Shown: piece by piece, positions 23,796-32,809 of the stretch
Numbering within the stretch: position 1 is the stretch's first letter
How the letters are laid out: every line of letters starts with the position of its first letter
Made by a program: the position numbers and the translations under genes
Notes under the pieces: generated by a model
Seen by the model: the letters and a program-made list of their open reading frames with translations, nothing else
Told to the model about the DNA's origin: nothing
Database searches by the model: none
Assembly (NCBI GenBank): GCA_002415785.1
Contig: DIAJ01000017.1
Location: 1 to 42,636, forward strand
From: Flavobacteriales bacterium UBA5081
GTDB taxonomy: Bacteria; Bacteroidota; Bacteroidia; Flavobacteriales_E; Vicingaceae
Length of the DNA stretch: 42,636 nucleotides
Direction of reading: 5' to 3'

Positions 23796-24284
23796 TTATT
23801 TTTTCGTCGCTTTGAATTTGAACGCAAAAGGCAGTAAAAGCTGAGAAGATTTCAATTCCCAAACTTTTCCGTTTCCATTCATTAACAGTACCCTTAAATC
23901 ACTATCCTGTTTTAATTCGTATTCGCTCATAACTTGTCTGCATGAGCCACAAGGTGAAATTTGATCTCCTTCTTCAACAGATTGTTCTGCATAAATAGCA
24001 ATTGTTTTCATTTTCACATTCGGAAAATTTGCTGAAGCTGCAAATAGGGCGACTCGCTCAGCACACAAACCGGAGGGATAAGCTCCATTTTCTTGGTTAC
24101 TTCCTTTAACAACTTCCCCATTTTCAAGTTCTACAGCTGCTCCAACATGAAAATTAGAATAAGGTGCATAAGCATCTTTAGAAACTTCTACTGCTGCATA
24201 GAGCAGCTTTTGATCAGCTACACTCAACTGATTCAGGGAAGCGTAAACTTCATAATCAAAACTATAGTTTCTCTTTTCCTTCAT
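23796..24284 (-). CDS. cdd: Cytidine deaminase
   Basis: The enzyme converts cytidine and deoxycytidine to uridine and deoxyuridine in pyrimidine salvage. The 162-aa protein has the zinc-binding site Cys74-Ala-Glu76 (SGLCAERVALF, Glu76 being the proton shuttle) and Cys112/Cys115 (SPCGSCRQVM), with the substrate segment YAPYSNFHVGAAVE upstream. Length fits a homotetrameric or slightly extended CDA. It lies between pdhA and ispF on the same strand, each gap being about 60 bp. The cdd-porV-porU-gldJ neighbourhood is, to my knowledge, recurrent in Flavobacteriia. Confidence 0.95.
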   Translation of the reverse strand: MKEKRNYSFDYEVYASLNQLSVADQKLLYAAVEVSKDAYAPYSNFHVGAAVELENGEVVKGSNQENGAYPSGLCAERVALFAASANFPNVKMKTIAIYAEQSVEEGDQISPCGSCRQVMSEYELKQDSDLRVLLMNGNGKVWELKSSQLLLPFAFKFKATKK

Positions 24285-24345
24285 TGATTTAAAATTAAGT
24301 TTTGAAAGTTAAGCAAAGCGATTGAAAAAGAAAAAATGACTGAAT

Positions 24346-24825
24346 CTATGCTTTGTAAATTAAGACGGTAGCATAAGCAGAAACCCCTTCTTCCCTACCT
24401 TCAAAACCTAATTTTTCAGTAGTCGTTGCTTTTATTGATAAATCCTCTTCCTCGATTTCCATGCAGCTACAAAGCACTTGTTTCATTTGAGGAATATGTG
24501 GGTTAATTTTGGGCAACTGGAGTGCTATTGTGCAGTCAATATTCGAGACTTCATAACCATTTCTACGAATAATCTGCATCACTTCTTTCAGTAGAATTTT
24601 GCTATCTATTCCTTTGTATTGATCATCAGTTGGAGGAAAGTGATACCCAATATCACGTAAATTGGCAGCACCCAATAAAGCATCACAAATCGTATGAATA
24701 AGCACATCTGCATCTGAATGCCCAACAGCTCCTTTTGTGTGAGGCACTTTTATTCCTCCTAAAAAGAAGTCTTTTCCTTCCTCTAATTGATGTACATCAA
24801 AGCCAAATCCAACTCTTATTTTCAA
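24346..24825 (-). CDS. ispF: 2-C-methyl-D-erythritol 2,4-cyclodiphosphate synthase
   Basis: IspF makes the cyclic diphosphate intermediate of the MEP isoprenoid pathway and releases CMP. The 159-aa protein is standard length and shows the zinc ligands Asp10 and His12 (GFGFDVHQLEEG) and His44 (SDADVLIHTICDALLGA). It also has the conserved DIGYHFPPTD, the TTEKLGFEGREEGVSAYA C-terminal motif and the family start KIRVGFGFDVH. The start codon is TTG at 24825, and I see no in-frame ATG that would preserve the conserved N-terminus. It stands between cdd and porV, with an 18-bp gap to porV. Confidence 0.96.
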   Translation of the reverse strand: MKIRVGFGFDVHQLEEGKDFFLGGIKVPHTKGAVGHSDADVLIHTICDALLGAANLRDIGYHFPPTDDQYKGIDSKILLKEVMQIIRRNGYEVSNIDCTIALQLPKINPHIPQMKQVLCSCMEIEEEDLSIKATTTEKLGFEGREEGVSAYATVLIYKA

Positions 24826-24843
24826 AGCGATAAGTTAAAGTGA

Positions 24844-26139
24844 TTATAGATTTCCTTCTTGATTCTGCTGTTTAAAGTCGTCGAAATTAAACTGCAAAGA
24901 AAAACGAACGGTATTAGCCAATGGATTTTGTCTAGCATTCCCAACCAAATATGAAATATCGAGAGAAAAAACGGTTAGCTTTAAGCCTAAGCCCATGGTA
25001 AAATACTGTCGATTCCCTTTCGTTGGATTCTCGTAAAAGTAGCCCATACGAACAGCAAACTGCTTATCATACCAATACTCCATTCCTCCTGAAAGAGTAA
25101 CTTCATTAAATTCCTCTCTTCGGATGCTTCCCGGCTCCACGATGGCATTTCCTGCAGCATCAAAGCCGGTAACATTTCCCGGTGCGTCAGAAAATGACTG
25201 TAAAATACCATTGGTTACACTCACATCCGGATCTTTCCCGGAAGCAATAACCGGTTCACCGTTTTCAAAAACAATTTGTCCGGAACTATCTCCCATATAC
25301 GCAGGAGGTGTTGGTACAAGCAACTTATTTGCTTCACCTGTAAACATAATGGTGTTGTATTCATCAAGCTCAAGCTCTAAGGAAGCTCCTAAGCGAAGAT
25401 TTGTCGGCAAAAAATCACTTTGATCATTATCGGTATAAGACATTTTTGCCCCTATGTTTGAAATGGCAATCCCTGCTCTAAAAGTGGCATCATAATCACT
25501 AATTTCAATATCGGGGTTTTGATAAAATGCAGAAACATCTGCGGCAACTGATCTGCCCGGACGAGTATCTGTATTATTAACTGTTAGCCCTTGAGTTAAA
25601 TTAGAGTTAATGTAACGCAAAGCCATTCCAATTGAGAACTCATCTGAAAGCTGCATTCCATAAGACACATCGAATGCCCATTCATTTGGAGTAAAATTTC
25701 CAATATTGTTGCCATTCACATCAGTAAAAGTAATTTCTCCCAAAGAGAAGTAACGTAAAGACGCCCCCATGGTTGACATTCGATTAATTCTTTTGTAGCC
25801 GGAAATATAAGAGAGGCTAATATCACCAACCAAATTTCTCAACCAAGGCGAATAGCTCATAGAAAACCCCGCCTCATCTTCAATAAAAGCTAATTTAGAA
25901 GGATTCCAATGATTTGAAAAAGCATCCGGTGAAGTAGCTACACCTGCATCTCCCATTGCACCAGAACGAGAATCAGGTGAAATCATTAAAAATGGAACGG
26001 CTGTTGTAATTGTATTGAGCTGCAATTGACTCGCCGTGTTCTGGTTATTTGGAGTAACTACTTGCTGAGCTGTTACAACTCCGCTAAACAAAATACCTAA
26101 AGAGGCTAATCCTTTGCTTAAATACTTCTTTTTTATCAC
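24844..26139 (-). CDS. porV: Type IX secretion outer-membrane protein PorV (LptO)
   Basis: PorV is an outer-membrane barrel of the FadL type that shuttles T9SS cargo from the SprA translocon to the PorU attachment complex. The 431-aa protein has a signal peptide, then the diagnostic N-terminal segment FLMISPDSRSGAMGDAGVAT followed by FSNHWNPSKLAF. Alternating barrel strands extend to the end (LANTVRFSLQFNFDDFKQQN). Length agrees with other PorV proteins. It is directly downstream of porU on the same strand with a 53-bp gap, the arrangement seen in Flavobacterium and relatives. It is expected to be essential for secretion of proteins bearing T9SS C-terminal signals. Confidence 0.95.
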   Translation of the reverse strand: MIKKKYLSKGLASLGILFSGVVTAQQVVTPNNQNTASQLQLNTITTAVPFLMISPDSRSGAMGDAGVATSPDAFSNHWNPSKLAFIEDEAGFSMSYSPWLRNLVGDISLSYISGYKRINRMSTMGASLRYFSLGEITFTDVNGNNIGNFTPNEWAFDVSYGMQLSDEFSIGMALRYINSNLTQGLTVNNTDTRPGRSVAADVSAFYQNPDIEISDYDATFRAGIAISNIGAKMSYTDNDQSDFLPTNLRLGASLELELDEYNTIMFTGEANKLLVPTPPAYMGDSSGQIVFENGEPVIASGKDPDVSVTNGILQSFSDAPGNVTGFDAAGNAIVEPGSIRREEFNEVTLSGGMEYWYDKQFAVRMGYFYENPTKGNRQYFTMGLGLKLTVFSLDISYLVGNARQNPLANTVRFSLQFNFDDFKQQNQEGNL

Positions 26140-26192
26140 ACTTTTATTTTATAGGATTGCAAATATAATAAACTTACTATCGGGAAAATGGT

Positions 26193-29100
26193 TTACAGAA
26201 TGACTAGTTTTTCTATTTTTTCGGCAGTAGAACCATTGCCTGAGCGAATTTTCAGCTTGTAAACATAAACTCCTTTGGCAATACGGTCGCCAAAATCATC
26301 TCTTCCATCCCATCGAATATCTCTCGATAAGAATCCTTCATTAACAATAATTTGATCAAAAGACTTTACAAGTTTACCGGAAACAGTAAATATTTCCAAT
26401 TTTACATCCAACGGAATTCCCGGTTGATTATGCTGGAAAATAAATTCGGTATTAGTTGTAAAAGGGTTTGGGTAGTTTACTAAGTTCTGGATCTCTACAT
26501 CTTTTTCATTAACTACATTAAACTCTATAGACTTTTGCGAAGAATTGTTTGCTACATCCCAAGCCTTAAGAGTTAAGGTATGTTTACCTTCACTCAGCTT
26601 ATCTAATGGAAAGCGAATTTCTCCGGCTTTATAATCATCTACATTCGCTTCATAATAATCATTTAAAACAATTGTATTTTCGGTATCTTCATCAATAATA
26701 GCAACTATGTCGTGACCAATTCCATTTCCAACCGTATTCAACCCTAGTTCATCTGACAAATCAGCCAATAAAACAGGCTGATCATTAGTAATACCACCAT
26801 AGACAAAGGAACGGTCATTTAAATATAATTCAATCTCAGGTCCATTATTATCGGCAATCGCTGAATCATTACTACCACCGATGACGAACTCTTTAAACTC
26901 TCCATTAGCTGACTGGTTATTTCTTGATGAATAATAAGTCAATTTCCCGTTTCCATAATTATAAGCTATATCCTTTGGAACAATAAACTTAAATTCAAAA
27001 TCCCCATTATTTACAGTAGCTTTCCCCTTAAATATTCTCGACTCATAATTACTGTATGACATAGCCGATTTAGTTTGCCCTAAAGTTTTCTTTTGAACAG
27101 CTTTATCAAATACAGTTGAATATAAAACCCCATTATAATTCGACAGCTTACTGCCCTGGCTATTCACAAGATATCCTTTTACTGAAACCTCTGAAAGCGC
27201 AGAAACAGTATCTTGCTGGCTAATATCATTATTATTTATATGAGTAGTTACTACTTCAAACTCCGGCATTCTCAACCTGAGAGCAGGATCTCCCAGTAGT
27301 GAAAAATTTCTAGTATTATCTTGGCTAGCATTATTATTTTTCACTTCTCTTGCTACATCTCCAAGCCGTTTATATCCGCCGTCGACATTTCGCTCAAAAA
27401 GTCGATTATAAAAACTGTAGTTTAACCAGTAGTTCTGATTGGCATAAACCAAACGAGTTGTTGTTAAGAGAGCCACCCCTCCTCCATTTGGGTTTAGTAA
27501 AACCAACTCTCCAGCAGACGTTCTTAAAGGATCATCAAAGCGGCTAAACTCACATGTAGCTGTCACGAACAATGAGAGTTTATCTAAATTATCCCAAGAT
27601 AATATTGAAGGTATATCAAGAACACGCTCTGCAGTCCAGCCGGTCTCCCCCCCATGCCCCGTATAATTCACGATAAAAGAACCATTTAAAACAGCTCTAT
27701 CAATAGCGCTATTCATATCAGGACACCTTTGACCAGCAGGAGTTGAAACTTTTTGATATGCATCTAAGAATATTTTATTAAAAACGTACCCTTCCTCTTT
27801 GGACTCCACTAAGTTTGCTAAATTATTTGCCTGAATCATATGCAAATTATTATCTCCATCATCAGCTGCAAATGTTATTGTGTTTCTCCACTCACCTGCT
27901 GAGCCTGCGGAATAGTATGCCTTTACTTTATTTAATACAGCATTTGCTTCTGTAGAGTTTCTTACCGGAAATCTTCCTACTCCTAGGTCAATTTTATCCC
28001 GCTGACCACTTAGCAACCACTCTCCTTCATCATCATCGAGCAAAGCCATATAGTCATCTGAAACGTAAGACTTAACCGGCTCCAAAGAATTTGGCGACTG
28101 AAAACTAACTACAAAGTTTGTATTTCCGCGTATCCTATCTTTAAAGTCATAAGAAGCATCTCCAAAAATCAATAGGTATTTTGGCATTTCAGCTTCATTA
28201 GCTGCTCTATCGTAAAACATTTTAGCAAATGTTCTAATGGCAATTGGATCTTGCGCACCCGATGAGAATTCATTATAGATCTGTTCAGCGGTTACCACAT
28301 TTACGCTTAAGCCCTCATCTCTGTGTATGTTTGCCAACTCTTCAGACTGACTAAGGAAAAGTGGGTGAGTAACAATCAACATATCTGCTTGTGACATTGC
28401 ATGTAAATTTTGATTAGGAACTCTTCCCTTGGCATAAACATTAGAAGAGTCAAGTTGGCTGAAAGCAACAAACTCTTTCAACTCCTCTGTTTCACTCACT
28501 ATAATTAATTGATTGCCATTTCTATTTACTGTTTTCTCTTTAATATTAAACTTATCTGTCAAATCCCACACCTTCAAATCTCTAATCGATTGAATGTTAA
28601 ACTGACTAACATTTCCATTACCAACTGAACGAACATCTCTAAAAAAGAGTTGATTATTTTCATAGACAAGTGAACGTCTTACACTAACACTTATATAATC
28701 CAACCAACCTCTTGCAACAGCTTGAGGCTTATTATAAGCAACTCTTATCTGAACATTATCATTATTTGGAGTGAAATTTAAAATAGTGTTTCCATAATTT
28801 GCATAGGTAGTTTGGTAGTTATTTAAAATCACCCAACCTACATTTAGGCTCTTGCTGCTTCCGGCTGAAGAAATAGTGAAGACACTATTTATATCTCTCC
28901 CTGACCTTCCAACAACTCCTACTCTAACTGATGCTTGCTCTTGTTGATCAACATTAGGAAAGCTGAACATAAAATCACGAACAGTTTGATTGTCGAATGT
29001 TTCTCCAAACCACATTATACCAGACTTTAAAAAGTTTACCTGATCTTTCTCGTGATAAGCATAATCATCAAAGCTATTTACCTGTGTATTTGGGGTTATT

Positions 29101-30002
29101 GCACTGGATTCAATATTGATTCGTTTACCGTTAGTCTCGTTTACATTGATAAAATAATAAACTGAATCTGAATAATTATGCTTTTTATGATTAAACCTTG
29201 CATTAATAGAGTCATAAGTCCATTGAACTTGTTCTTCTCCATAAAAAGCAACATAGTCATTCTTATTAAAAACACCATCATTTTCACCTTTCACATAAAT
29301 AGCCATTTCTTGTAAATCATCAGGTCTTTTTTTACTGTTAGCAGCAGGCAACATTCCTCCGCCATAACCAAAAAGCCGAATACTTCTTGGGTCAACTGAT
29401 TCTACATCTATACCCAATTCCTTTAAAAAAGAACTATTAAGTTTATATATTGCCTGTTTAGTTGTTGCAATTTTGTACCATTCACCAGAGCTTAGTTTAG
29501 ATTGACTCGCATAGCTAAGCGATTTATTCCTCTTAAATGCCACTTTTTCATACTCAACCTCTATAGTAAAACTATTAATTCTAAACACACTCCCGGCTGC
29601 ATCCCTAAAAAACGGAGATAAGTACAGATAAGAATGGTTTTGTTTTCTCACCACCCCATTCTCTACCTCTACTTTAATCGTAGTAGGTATTTTTTCTTCA
29701 TCAATAAGCGAAACCTCCTCTGAAGTAAGTCGACTTGACTTATAATCAACAATATTGATATTTTCAGCAAATGCCCCTTGAGAAATTTCTAATTTTTCAT
29801 AAAAAAAAGGCAAATTATTAATTGAGTAATTATATTGCGCCCCTTCAAAAAACAAGCACTTCTTCTTTTCTTCACCCTCTAATCCATATAGAATAGGGGA
29901 TTCCCACTTTATAGTATCGCTAAATTGGGCTTTTTGCCCAAAGGCGGAAACCATAAAAAAGAAGTGAAATAACAATAAAAATATTTTTTTTTCTAATTTC
30001 AT
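26193..30002 (-). CDS. porU: Type IX secretion sortase PorU (C25 gingipain-like)
   Basis: PorU removes the C-terminal signal of T9SS cargo and attaches the protein to the cell surface. The 1269-aa protein has a signal peptide (FLLLFHFFFMVSAFGQ) and a long N-terminal region. Its peptidase family C25 domain has predicted catalytic His783 in FIVNYTGHGGETGW and Cys817 in LSLFVTATCEFSRFDD. After Ig-like domains it ends with a T9SS-type sorting domain of its own: LVNYPNPFTTNTEFIF, then DGRDDFGDRIAKGVYVYKL, then KIEKLVIL. Keeping that domain uncleaved is usual for PorU. It precedes porV and is divergent from the porP-like gene at 30140. A -7-like TACTTTTG lies on its strand at 30044-30051. Confidence 0.96.
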   Translation of the reverse strand: MKLEKKIFLLLFHFFFMVSAFGQKAQFSDTIKWESPILYGLEGEEKKKCLFFEGAQYNYSINNLPFFYEKLEISQGAFAENINIVDYKSSRLTSEEVSLIDEEKIPTTIKVEVENGVVRKQNHSYLYLSPFFRDAAGSVFRINSFTIEVEYEKVAFKRNKSLSYASQSKLSSGEWYKIATTKQAIYKLNSSFLKELGIDVESVDPRSIRLFGYGGGMLPAANSKKRPDDLQEMAIYVKGENDGVFNKNDYVAFYGEEQVQWTYDSINARFNHKKHNYSDSVYYFINVNETNGKRINIESSAITPNTQVNSFDDYAYHEKDQVNFLKSGIMWFGETFDNQTVRDFMFSFPNVDQQEQASVRVGVVGRSGRDINSVFTISSAGSSKSLNVGWVILNNYQTTYANYGNTILNFTPNNDNVQIRVAYNKPQAVARGWLDYISVSVRRSLVYENNQLFFRDVRSVGNGNVSQFNIQSIRDLKVWDLTDKFNIKEKTVNRNGNQLIIVSETEELKEFVAFSQLDSSNVYAKGRVPNQNLHAMSQADMLIVTHPLFLSQSEELANIHRDEGLSVNVVTAEQIYNEFSSGAQDPIAIRTFAKMFYDRAANEAEMPKYLLIFGDASYDFKDRIRGNTNFVVSFQSPNSLEPVKSYVSDDYMALLDDDEGEWLLSGQRDKIDLGVGRFPVRNSTEANAVLNKVKAYYSAGSAGEWRNTITFAADDGDNNLHMIQANNLANLVESKEEGYVFNKIFLDAYQKVSTPAGQRCPDMNSAIDRAVLNGSFIVNYTGHGGETGWTAERVLDIPSILSWDNLDKLSLFVTATCEFSRFDDPLRTSAGELVLLNPNGGGVALLTTTRLVYANQNYWLNYSFYNRLFERNVDGGYKRLGDVAREVKNNNASQDNTRNFSLLGDPALRLRMPEFEVVTTHINNNDISQQDTVSALSEVSVKGYLVNSQGSKLSNYNGVLYSTVFDKAVQKKTLGQTKSAMSYSNYESRIFKGKATVNNGDFEFKFIVPKDIAYNYGNGKLTYYSSRNNQSANGEFKEFVIGGSNDSAIADNNGPEIELYLNDRSFVYGGITNDQPVLLADLSDELGLNTVGNGIGHDIVAIIDEDTENTIVLNDYYEANVDDYKAGEIRFPLDKLSEGKHTLTLKAWDVANNSSQKSIEFNVVNEKDVEIQNLVNYPNPFTTNTEFIFQHNQPGIPLDVKLEIFTVSGKLVKSFDQIIVNEGFLSRDIRWDGRDDFGDRIAKGVYVYKLKIRSGNGSTAEKIEKLVIL

Positions 30003-30139
30003 ATTGACCCTGTTTTATATCAACTTAGCTTGTAAACGAACAACAAAAGTAGATATTGTTTTTGCAGATATATATTAATAACAATCCAATAATAATCAAG
30101 TTTATTTATATTTGCGACCGTTGCTGAAGAATTTATTAA
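30003..30139. promoter_or_regulatory. Divergent promoter region between porU and the porP-like gene
   Basis: An exact match to the Bacteroidota -7 element TAnnTTTG lies on each strand: TATATTTG at 30107-30114 (plus, towards the porP-like gene, 25 bp before its start) and TACTTTTG at 30051-30044 (minus, towards porU). I could not find a TTG at the expected 19-21 bp upstream of either, so these calls rest on the -7 element alone. Confidence 0.4.
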
Positions 30140-31087
30140 GTGTTAAAACGATTTTTATACATCATACTTATTTTATGTTGCTATAGTGAGGGATTTAGTC
30201 AAGACCCGACTTTCTCCCAATTCTATGCCAACCGACTTTATCTTAACCCCGCTTTTGCAGGAACAGCAAACTGTCCAAGATTAAGTCTCAATTATAGAAA
30301 CCAATGGCCAGGTATCGACAATAGCTTTATTACATACAATGCCGGTTACGACCAACAGGTAGACGCACTAAGTGGCGGAATTGGTGTCTTGCTAATGCAT
30401 GATCAAGTAGGTGAAGGTGTACTTAACACTACTTCAGCAAGTTTAATGTACTCCTATCAGTTTTCAGTAAACAGGAAGTTTTCAATACGAGCCGGCTTTC
30501 AAGGAACATTTGTACAAAAAGCTATAGACATTAGTAACCTTCGCTTTGGTGATATGATTGATGCGCGAAGAGGTTTTGTTTACCAATCTCAAGAACAGAT
30601 TCAAACCGACAAGGTTCTCTACCCTGATTTCTCTTTTGGTTTATTGGGTTTTAGTAAAAAGACTTATTTTGGCATTGCCATTCACCACCTAACATCTCCA
30701 GACGAGGGATTAATAGATCAATCTATTTTACCCAGACGTTATACTGCTCATTTTGGAGGCAAGTTTTCATTTGGTTTAAGAAATGAAGATATGTCTTGGT
30801 CTCCAAATGTTATTTACCAACAACAAGGTGAAGCACAAGAAATAAACTTAGGAGTATATGTCTCTAAAGGACCTTTGGTTTTTGGACTGTGGAATAGAAT
30901 CGGTGACGCATTTACTGCAATGTTGGGAATTGAACAAGACGACTTTAGAATTGGATACAGTTACGATATGACAACAAGTGTACTTTCTGATAAAACAGCA
31001 GGTTCTCACGAAATCTCATTAAGCTTTATCTTTCCTTGCCGTCCTAAAAAGGTTAAATTTGAAACAATAAGTTGCCCATCTTTTTAG
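30140..31087 (+). CDS. PorP/SprF-family type IX secretion outer-membrane protein
   Basis: This 315-aa protein has a signal peptide ending near SEGFSQ and then the family's diagnostic start QDPTFSQFYANRLYLNPAFAG. YRNQWPGIDNSFITYNAGYD, a glycine-rich barrel (SGGIGVLLMHDQVGEG) and regular membrane strands to the end follow. PorP/SprF proteins are outer-membrane components that pair with secreted or gliding adhesins; SprF, for example, is needed for SprB export in Flavobacterium johnsoniae. The start codon is GTG at 30140. It lies between porU (divergent) and gldJ (same strand, 150 bp downstream). The genome probably holds other paralogues, so I give no specific symbol. Confidence 0.9.
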   Translation: MLKRFLYIILILCCYSEGFSQDPTFSQFYANRLYLNPAFAGTANCPRLSLNYRNQWPGIDNSFITYNAGYDQQVDALSGGIGVLLMHDQVGEGVLNTTSASLMYSYQFSVNRKFSIRAGFQGTFVQKAIDISNLRFGDMIDARRGFVYQSQEQIQTDKVLYPDFSFGLLGFSKKTYFGIAIHHLTSPDEGLIDQSILPRRYTAHFGGKFSFGLRNEDMSWSPNVIYQQQGEAQEINLGVYVSKGPLVFGLWNRIGDAFTAMLGIEQDDFRIGYSYDMTTSVLSDKTAGSHEISLSFIFPCRPKKVKFETISCPSF

Positions 31088-31237
31088 TTAGTAAGGAAAA
31101 TTCTTTATTTTTGGAAATTAGTTTTTAACTCAATGAGTGATGAAACGACCATAAGTTAAACATTTACAAACAAGACAACCAAACATTTAAATGTAACTTT
31201 GGGAGTTACAAGTGACTTTAATAAAACAACTTGACAC

Positions 31238-32716
31238 ATGAAAAATAAATTAAATATTTACGGATCACTTCTTTTAGGGGCAGTCTTGGTTTTAAGCTCT
31301 TGCTCCAAAGAACGTTCAAGTACAACAGGCTGGGCATATAATGACCCCGACAACGGTGGATTTGAAAAAGTTCCATATATCGAGCAAGAAACAGGTCCCG
31401 GACTTGTTCTTATCGAAGGTGGACGTTTTACTATGGGAAGAACCGAACAAGATATATTTTACGAATGGGACAATGTTCAGCGTACCGTAACGGTATCTTC
31501 TTTTTACATGGATGAAACCGAGGTAAAAAATATTGACTATAGAGAATATCTTTACTGGACAAAAAGAGTTTTTGGTCTCGACTATCCTGAAGTATATAGA
31601 AAAGCACTACCAGATACACTTGGCTGGAGAAGCAGAATGGCTTTTAATGAGCCTTATGTAGAATACTACTTAAGACATCCTGCATACAACGACTACCCTG
31701 TTGTAAACGTAAGCTGGTTGCAAGCTACTGACTATGCCGCATGGAGAACTGACCGCGTTAATGAAATCATCTTAATTAGAGAAGGTTTATTCGAGCACAA
31801 CCCAAATCAATACGCAGAAGACAACTTTAATACTAAAGCTTATTTATTAGGTCAATATAATAGTGGTAAGCGAATTGACGGTATTCCTGATTTAGACCCC
31901 AACAAAGATGTAAGAAATGTTCGTGTTGAAGATGGTATTTTACTTCCTGAATACAGATTACCAACTGAAGCAGAATGGGAATATGCTGCATTAGGTTTAA
32001 TTGGCAACTCTTATGGAGAGTTAATTGTAGAGCGTAAATTCTACCCTTGGAATGGACACGGTGTTCGTAATGCAGACGACAAATATTTAGGTCAAATGTT
32101 AGCCAATTTCCGTAGAGGAAGAGGAGACATGATGGGAGTTGCCGGTCAATTAAATGACAATGCAGAAATTACCGCTCCAGTGTATTCTTATTGGCCTAAT
32201 GATTATGGCTTGTACAATATGGCAGGTAATGTTAGTGAGTGGGTAATGGATGTTTATCGTCCAATGACTCCTCAAGATGCTGATGATTTTAGACCTTTTA
32301 GAGGTAACGTATTTAAAACACTCGTGAAAGATGAAGAAGGCTATTATGCTGAAAAAGATAGTTTAGGCCGAATGAAATACCGTGAGGTTAATGCTGAAGA
32401 TGATAACTTAGCAGAAAGACGAAACTATAAAAAAGCTGATGTCATCAATTATGAAGATGGTGACTTACGTTCTTCTCTACAATATGACAACGAACCTGAG
32501 TACCAAGAAAAAGGAGGCACAAATGCAATGTATGATTTTGCATCAAGCACCTTAATTAGCGACAGGGCTAGAGTTTATAAAGGTGGCTCTTGGAACGATA
32601 GAGCATATTGGATGACCCCCGGAACTAGAAGGTTTTTACAAGAAGATAAGTCAAGTAGTGAAATTGGGTTTAGATGCGCTATGATTAGAGTAGGTAGCCC
32701 AACCGGACTATATTAA
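31238..32716 (+). CDS. gldJ: Gliding motility lipoprotein GldJ
   Basis: GldJ is an outer-membrane lipoprotein needed for gliding and for stability of GldK in the T9SS ring complex. The 492-aa protein has a lipoprotein signal peptide ending in LVLSSC (Cys22). A formylglycine-generating-enzyme (SUMF1) fold follows: GPGLVLIEGGRFTMGRTEQD, SSFYMDETEVKNIDYREY, NYPVVNVSWLQATDYAAWR-like (here YPVVNVSWLQATDYAAW), RLPTEAEWEYAALG, YNMAGNVSEWVMDVYR and VYKGGSWNDRAYW. The long insert before RLPTEAEWE, the EYYLRHPAYNDYPV segment and the end IGFRCAMIRVG are typical of GldJ. It follows a porP-like gene, precedes murF and ends at a strong terminator. This matches the porV-porU-gldJ linkage of Flavobacterium. 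Confidence 0.93.
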   Translation: MKNKLNIYGSLLLGAVLVLSSCSKERSSTTGWAYNDPDNGGFEKVPYIEQETGPGLVLIEGGRFTMGRTEQDIFYEWDNVQRTVTVSSFYMDETEVKNIDYREYLYWTKRVFGLDYPEVYRKALPDTLGWRSRMAFNEPYVEYYLRHPAYNDYPVVNVSWLQATDYAAWRTDRVNEIILIREGLFEHNPNQYAEDNFNTKAYLLGQYNSGKRIDGIPDLDPNKDVRNVRVEDGILLPEYRLPTEAEWEYAALGLIGNSYGELIVERKFYPWNGHGVRNADDKYLGQMLANFRRGRGDMMGVAGQLNDNAEITAPVYSYWPNDYGLYNMAGNVSEWVMDVYRPMTPQDADDFRPFRGNVFKTLVKDEEGYYAEKDSLGRMKYREVNAEDDNLAERRNYKKADVINYEDGDLRSSLQYDNEPEYQEKGGTNAMYDFASSTLISDRARVYKGGSWNDRAYWMTPGTRRFLQEDKSSSEIGFRCAMIRVGSPTGLY

Positions 32717-32750
32717 ATAATAAAGAACAATTTGTTCATTAATTAATTTC

Positions 32751-32780
32751 AAAAAAGCCTCGCAATTGCGAGGCTTTTTT
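32751..32780. terminator. Bidirectional rho-independent terminator behind gldJ
   Basis: AAAAAAGCCTCGC (32751-32763) and GCGAGGCTTTTTT (32768-32780) form a perfect 13-bp stem with an AATT loop. It lies 34 bp past the gldJ stop and 29 bp before murF, so murF needs its own promoter or read-through. Confidence 0.9.
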
Positions 32781-32809
32781 ATTTTAGCAACACTTTTCAA
32801 GCAAAAAAA

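Noticed and set aside
30140..31087. Calling this gene porP or sprF outright
   Set aside because: The family has many paralogues per genome and no adjacent adhesin or porK-N genes fix the subgroup.
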